In this document: piece by piece, positions 22,590 through 34,346 of the stretch | Layout: each line of letters starts with the position of its first letter | Numbering within the stretch: the stretch's first letter is position 1 | Source of the DNA: Haemaphysalis longicornis | Taxonomy: Eukaryota; Arthropoda; Arachnida; Ixodida; Ixodidae | Assembly: GCA_013339765.2 (NCBI GenBank) | Contig: CM023448.1 | Location: forward strand, 26,736,551 to 26,800,550 | Direction: 5' to 3' | Length of the DNA stretch: 64,000 nucleotides | The notes under the pieces: model-generated | Database searches by the model: none | Told to the model about the DNA's origin: nothing | What the model saw: the letters and a program-made list of their open reading frames with translations, nothing else | Made by a program: the position numbers and the translations under genes

Positions 22590-24741
22590 AGGGAAGCTGA
22601 AGCGCTTTCAAAAAATTTGAGTTAGATTAACAGTTATATAGTTTCTTGCGCGCTGATTCCGAATATCACATTGAAATTTATCGTACATGAGTCCAAGTGG
22701 CATTTATCTTGCAAAAACCGCGGCCCCGTTTGAAAGACGCGCGCTTTTCGTCTTTTGACGCCCCTGATTGGTTGCGCCCGTCATGACGTCAAAGGAGGAC
22801 ACCCTTCGGCCGCGCGGGTTGTCGGAAGCATTGCGAACGATCGCACGGTTGCCTTTGCGGCAATTTAGCTTGCAGTTTAATTTTCGCACATGACTGAAAG
22901 TTTGTTTTATATATTTCCCGTGTGTTGGTTCAATTATCTTAGAGCTTAAATTTGCTTTACACGACCGAGAACCCCAAAGCAGTGACTTGTGCCGTCGACT
23001 AGTGGGTTCCAATCAAAATATTTTTGAATTAGGCAACCAGCATAGGGGGATTTATACCTTATGTTAATATTAGGTACTGCCTTAACTGTTTCTTATTATA
23101 CACAAACCATTTTATGCCAAAGATTAATGGGCGTTTATAAACAATCTACCAGCGAAAAGCACGTACGTGCACTGCGCGAAAAAATAGCGTTCATGCGCTG
23201 TAAACGTATATGCGAGACACCTCTTGCCGGTACACGCATAAACCAACAAGCACACTCTGCTTCCGCATTTCCTTTGTTCGTTGTCGCCCACCCAGCCCCG
23301 TTACTCATCCCCGTACACAGACTCACACGCGCGCCGCCCATTTCGGCAGCGGCGCTACGGCGCCTCGCCGATTGCTAGCTTCACTTCGATGAGTGGCGTC
23401 TTTACTGCTTCACATGCATTTATTCTGAAATACTGCAGCATACGAGTGCCTGCTCAGCATTATTGGCTGTAGTAGGGCTTGATTTTCGCTTGTGCGTTGC
23501 GCATTCTGCTGCAATATTACGGCCACCTTGTTATAATTAACAGACCAGTCGGACAAGGCAGTTACGTGTAGTTACGTTACTTTAGGTAACAATCACCAAA
23601 CGTTTGTGATAATGAATCGTTGGCCTGTTTCAGCATTTTCTAGATTTAAGCATTTACCGCGCTAGTCGGACAGAGGCCGTATATTTACTCTTCGGTCCTA
23701 ATTTTTTTAGTATCATCATTATATATATCACCGACTATCACTGGAGCACACTTGAGGTTCAGTGACAACAAGTGCTTGCCAGGTTATAATACGCAGCCAC
23801 ACAGAATCTGGGCGAAAAAATTAGGCCCCCGCAGTCAGCACAAATTATGGCACGGTGGTGGTCGGAGAGTGTGTTTTTTTTTTTAAATTACAGACAAACA
23901 TCACCTTATCGTTACATGTATACTTGCAAAATAAGTAATTCTGGTTGTCTTGGTTCTTTTACTTTGTAGGACTACTGTTTACGTCTTAGCTGGGAGAGAA
24001 CTCTATCAGGATTGGCCCCCCTTGTTTAGTTTCGCCACAAAATTGTTTTTTTGAACACTGTCCTGAGCCCATAGGGAAAGAAAACCGACGCGTTTAACGA
24101 AACAAGTATTTCCTGAACAAGTGTGACTTGGTTTTCTGGAATGGGAACGAAACATCCCCGGCCAAAGTACAGCAGTATTCCCCATCCTTCCTAAATCTAG
24201 ATCCAATGTGAACATTCACGTCCGTCGCATCAAAAAAAAACGCATTGGAGCGGTTTACAAAGTATTTAACGTAGTGTAGTTATTCTCTGTCATCAAGCAC
24301 AGCCACCTCGGCTGTCGCTTCCGTATGTTATCAAGCATCCCGGCGTGGCATTATTGTGCTTAAGAATACGGCATGATAACGTATGCCTCGTTTGGCGTTC
24401 GTGCATACTTTTCGAACACGAAAATTGTACAAATGAGTGCTATACAACCACAACAACAAGTATCATTCACAAGGAAACACGGCGAAAAGAGCATGGCGAG
24501 GCGGGCCGATCCAGCCGGAAGTCCAGGTATGACGTTTTTTTCAGCCGGTTTTCGCCCGCGCTCTTCGGTCTTCCGGCATCGCGCGGCGAGATGGGGGCGG
24601 GGCATCGGGCCACTTTGTGTTTGCTCATTGCGCCGCTTCTATTGCATGTATTACGAAAATATTTCGTACACGGGAACTATTCAATGTGTACTTGCCGCTA
24701 TTCAACTTTTCTTTTAATTCTAAAACCGCTTCACCTGCCCT
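22590..24741. mobile_element. TTAA-flanked TIR transposon A (Kolobok/T2-like)
   Basis: The left end AGGGAAGCTGAAGCGCTTT and the inverted right end AGGGCAGGTGAAGCGGTTT match at 16 of 19 positions. TTAA lies directly outside both ends (22,586-22,589 and 24,742-24,745). TTAA duplication is used by piggyBac and Kolobok elements; termini of the form TTAA-AGGR are known from T2/Kolobok-type MITEs. The 2.15-kb interior shows no transposase. TGACGTCA occurs 194 bases from the left end and TGACGT about 205 from the right. It interrupts the nested LINE and is the innermost element of the nest. Confidence 0.75.
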
Positions 24742-24745
24742 TTAA

Positions 24746-25600
24746 ACCGTCCTTTTTTTAAAGGTAGCGGAGCAGTTGAAAAAACAGCACATGCCATAAC
24801 GAAGAACACTGTAACCAAAGTTTGAGCTGGCAATAGTTCTAAGCTTTTACAAATGTGAGCCATGTGTGTGTTCTACGAAAGATCCCCATCAAAATGTACA
24901 CCTAGGTATTTAACAGACGCGACACAGAAAATACGGGCACAGGAACAAGATGCACAATTTGATGAGTGTATAGCAATGAAGCAGTCGTTTGGCACTGTTT
25001 TTCCGTCGATTTCCGAAACAAACAAGCCGACTTTTTACACGGTAGATTGTTATTAATTTTGCTTCAAACCAATCGGCTACCTTTCTGGTATCGTCTTGAA
25101 GATTTGAGAGTGCGAGAGAATAACCAGAGTTGCCAGATACCAGCAGGGTGTCATCAGCGTATTGATAGATTTCGAAGTTTTAACAACAGTAGCTACGTCA
25201 TTACCATACAAATTAAAAAAAGAGGTGACAAGATAGACCCCTGCGGGACACCTCTCTTAAGTTTGATACTATCACTCAGCACTGACCCAAGTGAGACCAC
25301 TTGAGAACGATCCCGAACGTAATTTGAAGCAGAGAGAGAAATGGTCCGCGGAAGCCATAACGGTATAATCTAGAACAGAGTATACCATGGTTCACAGTAT
25401 TAAACGCTTTCTTAACATCAAGAAATGACCCAAACGAAACCTCATTCTGGTCTATGCTATTATGAAGGGTATCAGACAACTTTTCAAGTAACACCTGCGT
25501 GCCCGTGCCGGAGATGAATCCGTATTGATGTTCGCACAGTAACTCATGTTTTGTCACAAAGAAGTCATGACACACCAATATGTGTTTTCAAGAATTTGCG
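24746..25600 (-). pseudogene. LINE reverse transcriptase pseudogene
   Basis: The frame 25,578-25,276 carries HQYGFISGTGTQVLLEKL and GSFLDVKKAFNTVNHGIL, the latter being palm motif A with its aspartate intact. Further along, GVPQGS-like and SVKYLGVHFDGDLS blocks are read in other frames. The domain stops where the TTAA element is inserted. Frameshifts make it inactive. Confidence 0.75.
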
Positions 25601-26539
25601 AAAAACAAGATACAACTGAAATAGGGAGGTAGTTCAAAGGGTCCTTTTGTTGCCGCTTTTATAGAGGGGAACCCACACGTGCGCACTTTAGACGGTCTGG
25701 CCAAAAGCAATGTTCAATTAGGTTGTTCAGTATGAACAAAAGAAACCTTTTAAATACCAAATATTTCTGCAGAGACCACCTATGTGTATGTTATCAAGCC
25801 CTAATGATTTGTTGCGGCTTAAACTACTGACTATTCAAAGGAGATCAGGCTCAGTCAAGAGCGGGATAAATCGGAGATGACACAAAATTTGGTAGTGTAT
25901 TGTTACTTGCACACTGCACTGGATCGTTTTGTTCCAATGAAAACGATTCATTGAATTGGTTGGCCAGGTCGGAAGTAGCGGAACCAAAGTTGCGTTCTAT
26001 TGTGCTTTTAGTAGACAGGCGTTTCGTTACCCTCGTAATTGATTTACTAAGGACCAAGTTTTCGTCGTATTGCGACTTGACGCTTTGAACTGTTCGCTAC
26101 AGAATTGGCTCTTGACAAACGAATCTGCGCGGTCACTCTATTTCTCAACCGTACGGAACTCGTCGCGCAGCGCTGTGTTGTCAGGGCTCGGGGACATCTT
26201 GCCCACAGCATATTTTTTTCTTTTATCAGTGCCAAAACACCAGAGGTAAGCCATTGATGCTCAGCCCCTCGGTTTTTTATTACTACGGTTTTCTTACAGG
26301 CCTCCTTCATCTGGCCTAACGTGCGAACAAAATTGTCATATGCAGTGGCGTTGTTATTATCTAGAATGAAAGCATTCCAGTCAAAGCTAGCAATTTGTTT
26401 GTCAAACTTCTTTTTATCTAAGATGGTGACAGTATGAGAATGATCCGTTTGTAAAGAGTTGGATTTGGTTAACCTGACCTACTATGAAGTAGTGATCTGC
26501 TAGTTTCTGCATAATTACAGCCCCGGCCCGCACAAGATA

Positions 26540-27150
26540 GGTCGGATGCTCGCACGTTGACATGATCAATACTTGTACGGGTGAGATTATCTTTTAGGAA
26601 CTCCTCCCTTGTGGGTTCCCATGATAAGAGGCTCTATACCGAATTCGGAAAGGGCGTTGAAGTATTGTTCAACAGCTGACCGCTCGCTTCGGAGCAAGTC
26701 GATGTTGAAATCCCCGATTATGCACAAGTTTGCCTGAGCTGAAATTTTTTTTTGCACACCTCCCGCAGTTCGTCTGTAAAACAAAGCGCACTTTCGGAGG
26801 GAGTGGCGATAAACAACTAGTAAACGGATTACAAGATCATTTTGGTTAGCCCAAACGCCAGAGCTTCTGCCGATGAAAAGACAATGTTAATAATTCAAAC
26901 TACAAACTTTGTTTAATGAACATGGCAAGGCCACCACCCCTGCTATTTTTTCGGGTGAGGAAGTGTTTGCTGTAACCAGGAAGACAGAAGGTGCTGGACA
27001 GGTCGTCAGTGACATTAATTTCAGTGAGTGCAAAAACGTCAACGGTGTTTGAGAGAAGGTTCGAGAGTAGGGCAAATTCATCCCAGTGTTTTGAATGCTC
27101 CGAAATATTTACGTGAAGAACAGTGCATGAGCTGGACCATAATGGTTGGA
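26540..27150 (-). pseudogene. LINE endonuclease pseudogene
   Basis: The APE-like endonuclease nicks the target. In one frame (27,081-26,887) the block ALTEINVTDDL, holding a TE-type catalytic glutamate, is followed by a KNSRGGG-like glycine block. In another (26,784-26,587) the block CIIGDFNIDLL carries the catalytic Asp-x-Asn pair. Frame changes between the blocks and stops show that it is broken. Confidence 0.7.
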
Positions 27151-27331
27151 AAGCCTTGAGAAAGTCATCGACATTTACAATGACATTTTTTTTATGCCTG
27201 AGATTAGTACTTATAGCACGCTAAGTATCCTGTACAGCTTGCCTGGTTTCAGATGGGTGCAGATGATGGGTCCGTGTAGGGTCCCCTCGAACGGCTTGAA
27301 CAGACAATTTTTGGGCCACAGGTTATAGTTT

Positions 27332-27381
27332 CCTTCAAAGCAACGTCTTTCAAAGCAACCTCGTCTTTCAAAGCAACGTGG
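27332..27381 (+). repeat. Three copies of ttcaaagcaac
   Basis: Three closely spaced copies of ttcaaagcaac with small spacers lie in the 5' untranslated region of the nested LINE. Tandem repeats are common in LINE 5' regions and can act as promoter parts, but no function can be shown here. Confidence 0.7.
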
Positions 27382-27673
27382 AAAGACGAATATGGGCATA
27401 GCCTGTCTTCAGTCGACGACAGGCAAGAGGCTGTACCCCAAGGCTGGAAAAGTGGTTCATGGAGCGGGGGCCGGTGTGGTAGCCGGAGACAGCTTCGAGA
27501 CAAACATTGCCTTCCGCCGAGGTCGTGATGCCGCCACCGACAGTTCGCTGGTAACACAAACACCAAAACGCGCAGGTCGCTGGGTCTTTCCTGTCGAGCC
27601 GGAAGCAACGCTGGCTCTGCAGCCCGCCCGATGCCGTGCGACCCCCGGCTTCAGACGAGACACGCTCGCTGTC

Positions 27674-29100
27674 AAAGGACCCTCTGGCCATCTTGGGTGG
27701 TGGAGTTTGCGCCTGAAAAAGTTCGACGTTACAATCGCCTACAAATCCGTCTGGAAACACTCAGACGCCGACTGCCGGTCCCGCGACCCTGGTCGACCTA
27801 CCACCACGAGACTCCGGTGAAGACAGCGCATTCTTCGCAGTCGTTACGGAGAGCGACCCTAGGCCGCCCAGCCGCGTGCCGATCCCAACTTGCGCGTCAC
27901 GACCGACTGCCCTTGAAGGATGCAACGTCGCCGTGCCTAGAGCGTTCAAGGAGGACTTACCAGCATTCAGCCTCAAAAACTCCGTCCTCGTGAAGAAGAA
28001 TTTCATCCCTGGAACGAGAACGAATTATCTACTTGTCATCCCCCCAGACCTTCGTTGCGAAATTATGGAACCATGCCACGACGACCCTATTCCGGACATC
28101 TCGGCAATGGCTCACACTATTCCAAAAATTAAGGCGAACTACTTCTGGCTCCACCTTACATGCTACCTCACCCACTATGTTCGGAGTTACCGTGACTGCC
28201 AGCGACGAAAAACGCCGCCGACAGGACCCGCCGCACTTCTGCAAACCGATCGCCTTCCCGTCGAGGCCCTTTCAACAGATTAGAATGGACCTTCTAGGCC
28301 CATTTTCTACGTCACGATCAGAGAACAATTGGATTGTCGCAGCGACAGGCTACATGACGCGCTACGCAGAGACCACCACTTTTCCGAGGGGGACTGCACA
28401 AGAAGTCGCGAGGTTCTTTCCAAAACCAAGTTGTGCTGCGACATGGAGCCCATGAAGTCCTAATCACGGACCGGGGAACTGCCTTCACTGCGGAATTTAT
28501 CCAGGGAATCTTACTCTACAGCAACACGGATCATCGAAGAACGATGGCGTACCACCCCTCATACAACCCGACTAACGGAACGTCTGAACCAGACGATTGC
28601 GAATAGGCTGTCCATGTACGTCGACATTGAACATACCACTTGGGAAAGAAGTCCTCCGGTATGTCACGTTTGCGTACAATACAGCGGCACAGGAAACTAC
28701 GCAGATGACACCGTTCGTGCTTGTCTATGAAAGACGGCCGACTACGATGCTCGACGCCATGCTTCTCCACGTAGGAGACGACGACGACCTCAACGCCGAC
28801 CTCCAGGGATACCTATAATTTGCGGAGGAGGCCCGCCAGCTCGCTCGAGTTTGTGTAACCGACCAGCAGCTGGTTGGTGCCTAACGCTATAATCTTCGAC
28901 GCCGACACGCCGAGTACCACCATGGGGATCGTGTGTGGGCTTGGACCTCCCATCGAAGACGCGGACTAAGTGAGACGATTCTGCCACGGTATTTCGGACC
29001 CTACCGAATTCTAAACGTGTCGGCCAACTTACCTACGAGGTGATCCCCGATGGTGATTCCGGAACATCATGACGACGCACGCGGTCCGAATTCGTCCTCG
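27674..29100 (+). pseudogene. RNase H end and integrase of gypsy element 1
   Basis: The RNase H domain resumes with GPSGHLGWWSLRLKKFDVTI, in register with the part ending at 21,817. The integrase zinc-binding region follows; the expected H-x-H spacing (GHLG type) is altered to HDDPIPDISA, but CQRRK is kept. Core blocks are MDLLGPF (first aspartate, about 28,285), LITDRGTAF (second aspartate, about 28,460) and LTERLNQTI (glutamate, about 28,570) in shifted frames. The C-terminal part near 28,800-29,030 ends with a YFGPYRIL-like block. At least four frame changes exist. Confidence 0.75.
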
Positions 29101-29196
29101 TGGTTCCCTTATAACCTTTCTACGCACGATGATGGTCTTTCTTTTTTCATTTGTTCGGGCGGTCGCTTATGTTTGTATCGCGTTGATGCACTCTGT

Positions 29197-29208
29197 AAGG
29201 GGGGGTAA
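29197..29208 (+). other. Polypurine tract of gypsy element 1
   Basis: aagggggggtaa lies directly before the 3' LTR, where plus-strand DNA synthesis would be primed. The same position in gypsy element 2 is also purine-rich on its coding strand. Confidence 0.7.
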
Positions 29209-29622
29209 TGCCGCAAAACATGCATTGGGTTTGTTTATTTTTGTTTGCTTTTACCGCCTGGCTTCGATGGTCTTAGTTATCTCTGTGCAGAGGTAAGCGC
29301 ATGTTTATTATTTCTTTCTGTTCCGCATGTGTTCTCTCTCCTGATAGGGAGAGCATTCAGATCTAACGCGAACAGCCTAGAATAATCTTGGATCTACAAT
29401 GTTCTAAATGTGAATCCATGGTTCGAGAACCACGCGTGCCGAAAGATAAAAAGCCTGCAGGGCCGACGCCGGGGTATCGATTCACCGACGCTCGCCGACC
29501 GCATGTCACTTTTGTGACTGCTGCTTCGCGGCAAGTGTACTTTTGAGTTGTGGGAGCACAAGGTCACTCCAATCAACGTGTTTTTTCATCACGGCGACTG
29601 CGTCATCTTTGGCTTCATCACA
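29209..29622 (+). repeat. 3' LTR of gypsy element 1
   Basis: It starts TGCCGC and ends CACA, aligning along its length with the 5' LTR. Compared with it there is a 3-base deletion and scattered substitutions. ATAT follows at 29,623-29,626. Confidence 0.85.
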
Positions 29623-29626
29623 ATAT

Positions 29627-30117
29627 ATTTGTTTACCACTTCCACAGCCTCGCCACCTATTTTAAACCGCTCTGCTGTCCGAGGTTATTTATCATTACTT
29701 TAGTTTTCCCCATATTAATTATCAGGCCCACGGTTCTACACTGTCCAGTGCATTAGGCATGCTTTGCAATTTTTCCCCCGAGTTACTTACCAATGCAACG
29801 TCATGAGCACACCTGAGGTTACTGAGGGTATTTGCCATTAACCCTTAAGCACACCAGTTCCCAATACAATGTTCTGAATACTTGTAGACATGCTGTGAAT
29901 AACATTGGGATATTGCGTCTCCTTGTATGACGCCATCCATTATAGGTATTTTACTGCTCTCTTTATGGAGGATTGACGGTAGCTGTGGGACCATTGTAAC
30001 TACCCTCTAGTAGTCTCACATAACGCTCGTCGACAGCCTGGTTCCCTGATGCCTGAATGACTGTTTCTGAGGTTTCGACCGAGTCAAACGATTTCTCATA
30101 GTCTATGAAGGCTATAT
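29627..30117 (-). mobile_element. RTE-like LINE, piece 2 of 3 (reverse transcriptase core)
   Basis: Minus-strand blocks include FIDYEKSFDSVE (palm motif A) at the right end, IPIMDGVIQGDAIS-like motif B, a HDVALVS block where the YADD-type motif is expected, and GEAVEVVNKY at the left end. Piece 3 leads into it at the right and piece 1 continues it at the left, with a gypsy element inserted at each border. Several stops are present. Confidence 0.8.
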
Positions 30118-30523
30118 TGTCACGTTGCCAAAGATGACGCAGTTGTCTTCCAGAAAAACAAGTTTATTGGAGCGAAATTGTGCTCTCCTAAACACTCAAG
30201 GAATACAAGGCGGTCATACAGCAATCAACAAAGTTACGTGCGTAAACTGGTGTCGGCGATTCGAATTCCATGGCGTCTGCTCTGTAGGCTTTTTTATCTG
30301 GTCACGAGTGTTTCTGGAACCATCGATTTACATCCAGAACATTGTTGATTGAAAGATTATTCTGGGCTAGTGACATCAGGGCGATACAATCTGCTTATCT
30401 GAATGTGATAGCCCGTGCTGCATAAAAATAAAGAATGGAAGACGCGCTTCGCTTGGAAGCAGATACCACAGCCACCATGGCCGGTCAGCAAAAAAAAAAT
30501 TAACTTATACATGTTTCGCGGCA
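30118..30523 (-). repeat. 3' LTR of gypsy element 2
   Basis: On the plus strand it begins tgtcacgttgcc and ends cgcggca. The flanking purine-rich strand (minus, 30,538-30,524, gtagaggggtggtaa) is the presumed polypurine tract. Confidence 0.85.
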
Positions 30524-30599
30524 TTACCACCCCTCTACGAGTGCATCGACCCGATGCTAAAATAAGAGCCAGTCCAAACAACATCTACAAAAGAGTCCG

Positions 30600-31800
30600 T
30601 CATCTTGCATAATAAGGTTTCAAGCGAACCACGTGGACGACTTCGGGCCGCGTGCGTCGTCGTGATGTTCCGGAATCACCAACGGGATCACCTCGTAGGT
30701 AAGTTGCCCACACGTCGTAGAATCTGGTAGGGTCCGAAATACCGTCGCAGAAGCTTCTCACTTAGTCCGCGTCGTACGGCATGGGAGTCCAAACCCAAAC
30801 ACGATCCCATGGGTTGTACTCGACGTCTCGGCGTCAGAGGTTGTAGCACCCGGCATCCACCAGCTGCTGGTCCATGTACGAACTCGAGCGAGCTGGCGGG
30901 ACTCCTTCGCATGCTGAAGGTATCCTTAGGTGTCGGGGTTGAGGTCGTCGTCTTCTACACGACGAAGCATGGCGTCAAGCATCGTAGTCGGCCGTCTTGC
31001 GTAGACAAGCTCGAACGGCGTTATCTACGTAGTTTCCTAGATAGCCGTGTGGTATGCAAACCTGACGTACGGGAGCACTTCGTCCTAAGTCTTATATTCA
31101 ACGTCAACGGCACCTTGACAGCATATCCGCGATCGTCTTGTTCAGACGTTGTGTTAGTCCGTTCGTTTCGGGGTGGTACGCTGTCGTTCTTCGGCGATCT
31201 ATGTTGTTGTAGCGTAAGATTCCTTGCATAAGCTCCACAGTGAAGGCCCTTCCGCGGTCCATGATAAGGACTTCAGGGGCACCATGTCGCAGCACAACTT
31301 GGTTTATATAGAACTTGGCGACTTCTGTGCAGTGCCCTCGGAAGAGCGGTGGTCTCTGCGTAGCGCGTCAAGTAGTCTGCCGCTACAACAATTTACTTGT
31401 TCTGTGATCGCGACGTTGGGACGGTCATAGGAGGCACATTCCAATGTGTTGAAGGGCCTCGACGGGACGACTGACGATCCGTTGCAGAAGTCCGTCGGGT
31501 CTTGTCGGCGGCATTTTTTGTCGCTAGCAGTCACAGCAACTCAGACGTAGTGGGTGACGAAGGATGTAAGGTGGGGCGAGAAGTACTTCACCTTGATTTT
31601 TGCTATAGTGCGAGCTGTGCCGAGATGTCCGGAAGACCGGGTCGTCGTGGCACGCTTCAAAATTTCTTCACGGAGGTCTGCGGGGACGACAAGTAGATAA
31701 TTCGCTGTCGTTCTGGGGCTGAAATTCTTCTTCACGGGGAAGGAGTTCTTGAGGCAGAATGCTTGGTAAGTTCTGCTTAACGCCCTATGCACGGCTACAT
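30600..31800 (-). pseudogene. Integrase pseudogene of gypsy element 2
   Basis: Blocks on the minus strand are SSGHLGTARTIAKIKVKYF (zinc-binding region), VLIMDRGRAF (second catalytic aspartate, near 31,255) and TNGLTQRLNKTI, where the catalytic glutamate of the usual GLTERLN block is replaced by glutamine. The region expected to hold the first aspartate is degenerate. The C-terminal part near 30,700-30,900 contains RRYFGPYQILRRVG. The enzyme would be inactive. Confidence 0.75.
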
Positions 31801-33690
31801 TTCGTCCCTTCGAGGTAGTCTACCAGGACGCCCAAGTCGGCGTCGGCACACTGCTTGGTGGCTGGGTGCTCTCAGTCCACGACTCCGAATAATCGGAGTC
31901 TTGTGGTGTGGCAGCGGAGTCTTGTGGTGGTGGGTCAGCGGGGGCGCGGGACAGGCTGTAGGAGTCGAAGTGTTTCCTGCCGGATTTGTAGACGATTGCA
32001 ACGTCAAACTTTTGCAGCGCAAGCTCCACCGCCCAAGACGGCCAGAGGGGTCCTTCAAAATGGCGAGCCAACACAGCCATCATGGTCTGCCACAACCTTG
32101 AATTGGTCTACATACACGTATGGTGAAAATTTGGAATTGCCCGATAATTGCGAGGCCCTCTCTTTCGGAGGCTCCGTAATTTTTTCGTGCTTCGACAGAC
32201 CACGGCTGGCAAAGGCGATTACTTTTTTGCAATCACTTTGCCTTGGACGAGAACGGCTCCCAAGCCTATATCACTGGTGTCGGTGTGCATTTCCTTTTCG
32301 GCGTTTTCGTCGAAATGAGTGAGCACGGGAGGGTTTTGCAGGCGTTGTTGTAGCTCGCAGAATGCTTTTTTTAGAGCATTTTCCCGGGCGAAAGGGGTGC
32401 AATCTTTGTCAGGCGCGTGAGTGGCTCTGCAATGCGGGCGAAGTTTGCGACGAAGCGTTGGTAGTTTGTACCCAGTCCGAGAAATCTTCGCACGGCCTTT
32501 TTGTTTTTCGGTATGAGAAAGATCGCTATGGCTGATGACTTCGCCGGGTCAAGCAGGACTCCTGCGGCGTTGACGACGTGTCCTAAAACTTGAGTTCTTC
32601 GTAAGGGAAGCGGCACTTTTCAGGCTTCAGCGTTAAGCCCTACATGCGAATTGCCTCGAGTACAGACACCATCTTGCGAGGTGTTCGTCGAAATTTCGGG
32701 CGAATACCACAACGTCTTCGAGGTATACAGACAGGTCCATTCCAAGGATGACGCCAGGCCAGGCTAACACAGTGTCCAAGACTATTTTAATCGTTGCTGG
32801 AGCCATGCCTAATCCAACCAGCATCACCTTGAACTCGCATAGACGATCCGCGGTTATAAATTCAGTCTTCTCATCAGCCTCTCTCATCCACTTCAATTTG
32901 CCCGTGGGCGTCGTCAGATCTATCGATGAGGAGTAGTTTCGCATAGAAAAGGTGGTCGAGGGCGTCGTCGATTCATGGCAGGGGGTACACGTCCTTTTTC
33001 GTGATTTTGTTTATTCGCCGGTAGTCAATGCAGAACCTGAAAGTGCGGTCTTTTTTCTTCCCAAGTATGACCGGCGCAGCCGACGGACTTTTCCATGGCT
33101 GTATAATGTCGTCGGTGAGCATGTTTTCGGCTTGAGTTCGGATGACTTTGCGCTCGTTTGAAGAGACGCGGAACGGTGACTGTCGAGTAGTCGGGCTCCA
33201 CCTTAGGTTATTATCCGGTGCTTCGCCAGAGGTGTCTGACGTAGTTTTGCGTTCGACGAAAACCACTCGCTGTAGCGACACAGCAAAATCCAATAATTTC
33301 TTCCGTTCTTCTTGCTGTAACGCCGGATTCGCGTCGAAACGATTCGGAAGCTTAAAGGTATCTTCGGGTGGGCGTTCAAATTCGGGGACCACGACCACGT
33401 CACTTGTTTCTTGCGTTTCTTCGAGGAACGCAATTGCAGCGCTCCGGTTCGCTGCAATTAGTGACCAAAACATGAGATTGGCATTGCTCAAAACGCGCAA
33501 TGCCTCTTGCGACGGAGGACACCGCGGTCGAGGAGGCAACCTTTGATCCCTCTTTACGATAGCGTCGACCTCTGGAACAGCATCTTCACAGTAAACCGTG
33601 ATCAACAAGCTTGCGCAGAGTTGCAGGCAGACATGATCATCGGCGATCCTTACAGCAGCACGGTGTTCGGGGTTTGGTTCTGGTGTCATG
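31800..33690 (-). pseudogene. Reverse transcriptase-RNase H pseudogene, gypsy element 2
   Basis: The N-terminal frame (33,689-32,973) is open for 238 codons and ends with [20 protein letters not shown], the fingers/palm start. The catalytic box reads YLED (32,714-32,725) in place of YLDD. RRFLGLGTNYQRFVANFARI (near 32,470) and later DPSGRLGRWSLRCK (near 32,040) mark the connection and RNase H. Frames change at about 32,970, 32,630 and 32,370. Confidence 0.78.
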
Positions 33691-33779
33691 GAGTGATCGG
33701 AGGAAAAAAGTTATGGACTTGGCCTGTAGATCAATTATGGCACCCTTGTCCTTCAAAAAGTCCATTCCAAGGATGACGT

Positions 33780-34090
33780 CGCGGGAGCAGTTAGACAGAA
33801 TTTCGACCACCGCAGGGTTTCGTTGGGCCGTCTATGTTGACGCACGATATGCACGTTCCACTTGGCGTTACGATGTGGTCTCCTGCTGTGCATTCGCACA
33901 GCAGGAGATGGTGCGGACCGTTCCATCTGGTCATAACTTTCCTCAGCTGGACGCAGATGGTCCTCTCGTTACTGAGTAGTCGGCTCCCGTGTAGATGAGG
34001 GCGACGCGACTGCCTCAAAGCTGTTGATGAACACCTTGACGTCAGATGCCGCCTTCCTCGAGTTACGGGTGCGTCGGCGCATCGCATCTC
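33780..34090 (-). pseudogene. Protease pseudogene of gypsy element 2
   Basis: The active-site triad is YTG in place of DTG (33,985-33,993) in the context ALIYTGADYSV, so the catalytic aspartate is lost. The related element 1 keeps DTG in the same context. Frameshifts flank the block. Confidence 0.75.
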
Positions 34091-34346
34091 GGCTTGCGCG
34101 TGTTGAAGGTCGCTAATTGTGCGTCGTCGTTGTCGTCGTCTTCTCAGTGGCAGATTCGGTCAAGTCGGCTACGCGTCGTGCCGTGTGGCTGTCGCCGTGT
34201 TCATGAGTCGCCGTGTTCACGAGGGTTGGTCTGGTCGTCGAGATGAGGGGCATGTCGTGAATCACTGTCTTCAGCGAGTCGCTACGTCGTTGGAGAGTTT
34301 TCATTATTCCGCCGTTATGCAACTTTACCTCACAAAGTTGCTGCTT

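Larger units (their letters stand above)
21818..27673 (-). mobile_element. APE-type LINE nested in gypsy element 1
   Basis: The insertion splits the RNase H domain of gypsy element 1. On the minus strand it has a 5' untranslated region (27,673 to about 27,200), an endonuclease (27,150-26,540), a linker, a reverse transcriptase (25,600-24,750), a C-terminal part (22,640-22,243), a pyrimidine-rich 3' untranslated region and an (ATT)n tail at 21,818-21,840. This is the layout of CR1/L2-type LINEs with apurinic-like endonuclease. The copy looks near full length in extent, though decayed and interrupted by a DNA transposon at 22,590-24,741. No clear target duplication is visible at its borders. 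Confidence 0.8.
17775..29622 (+). mobile_element. Ty3/gypsy LTR retrotransposon 1, with nested LINE
   Basis: Two related LTRs (17,775-18,195 and 29,209-29,622) bound gag, protease, reverse transcriptase-RNase H and integrase remnants, all on the plus strand. The 4-base ATAT at 17,771-17,774 and 29,623-29,626 is the target duplication. The element is about 6.0 kb once the LINE inserted at about 21,818-27,673 is removed. No envelope-like frame is seen, so it is described as a retrotransposon of the Metaviridae type. It sits in an RTE-like LINE. LTR copies differ visibly (about 13 substitutions and an indel in a hand-compared 120-base part), and the coding region has many stops, so it is old and dead. 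Confidence 0.88.
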
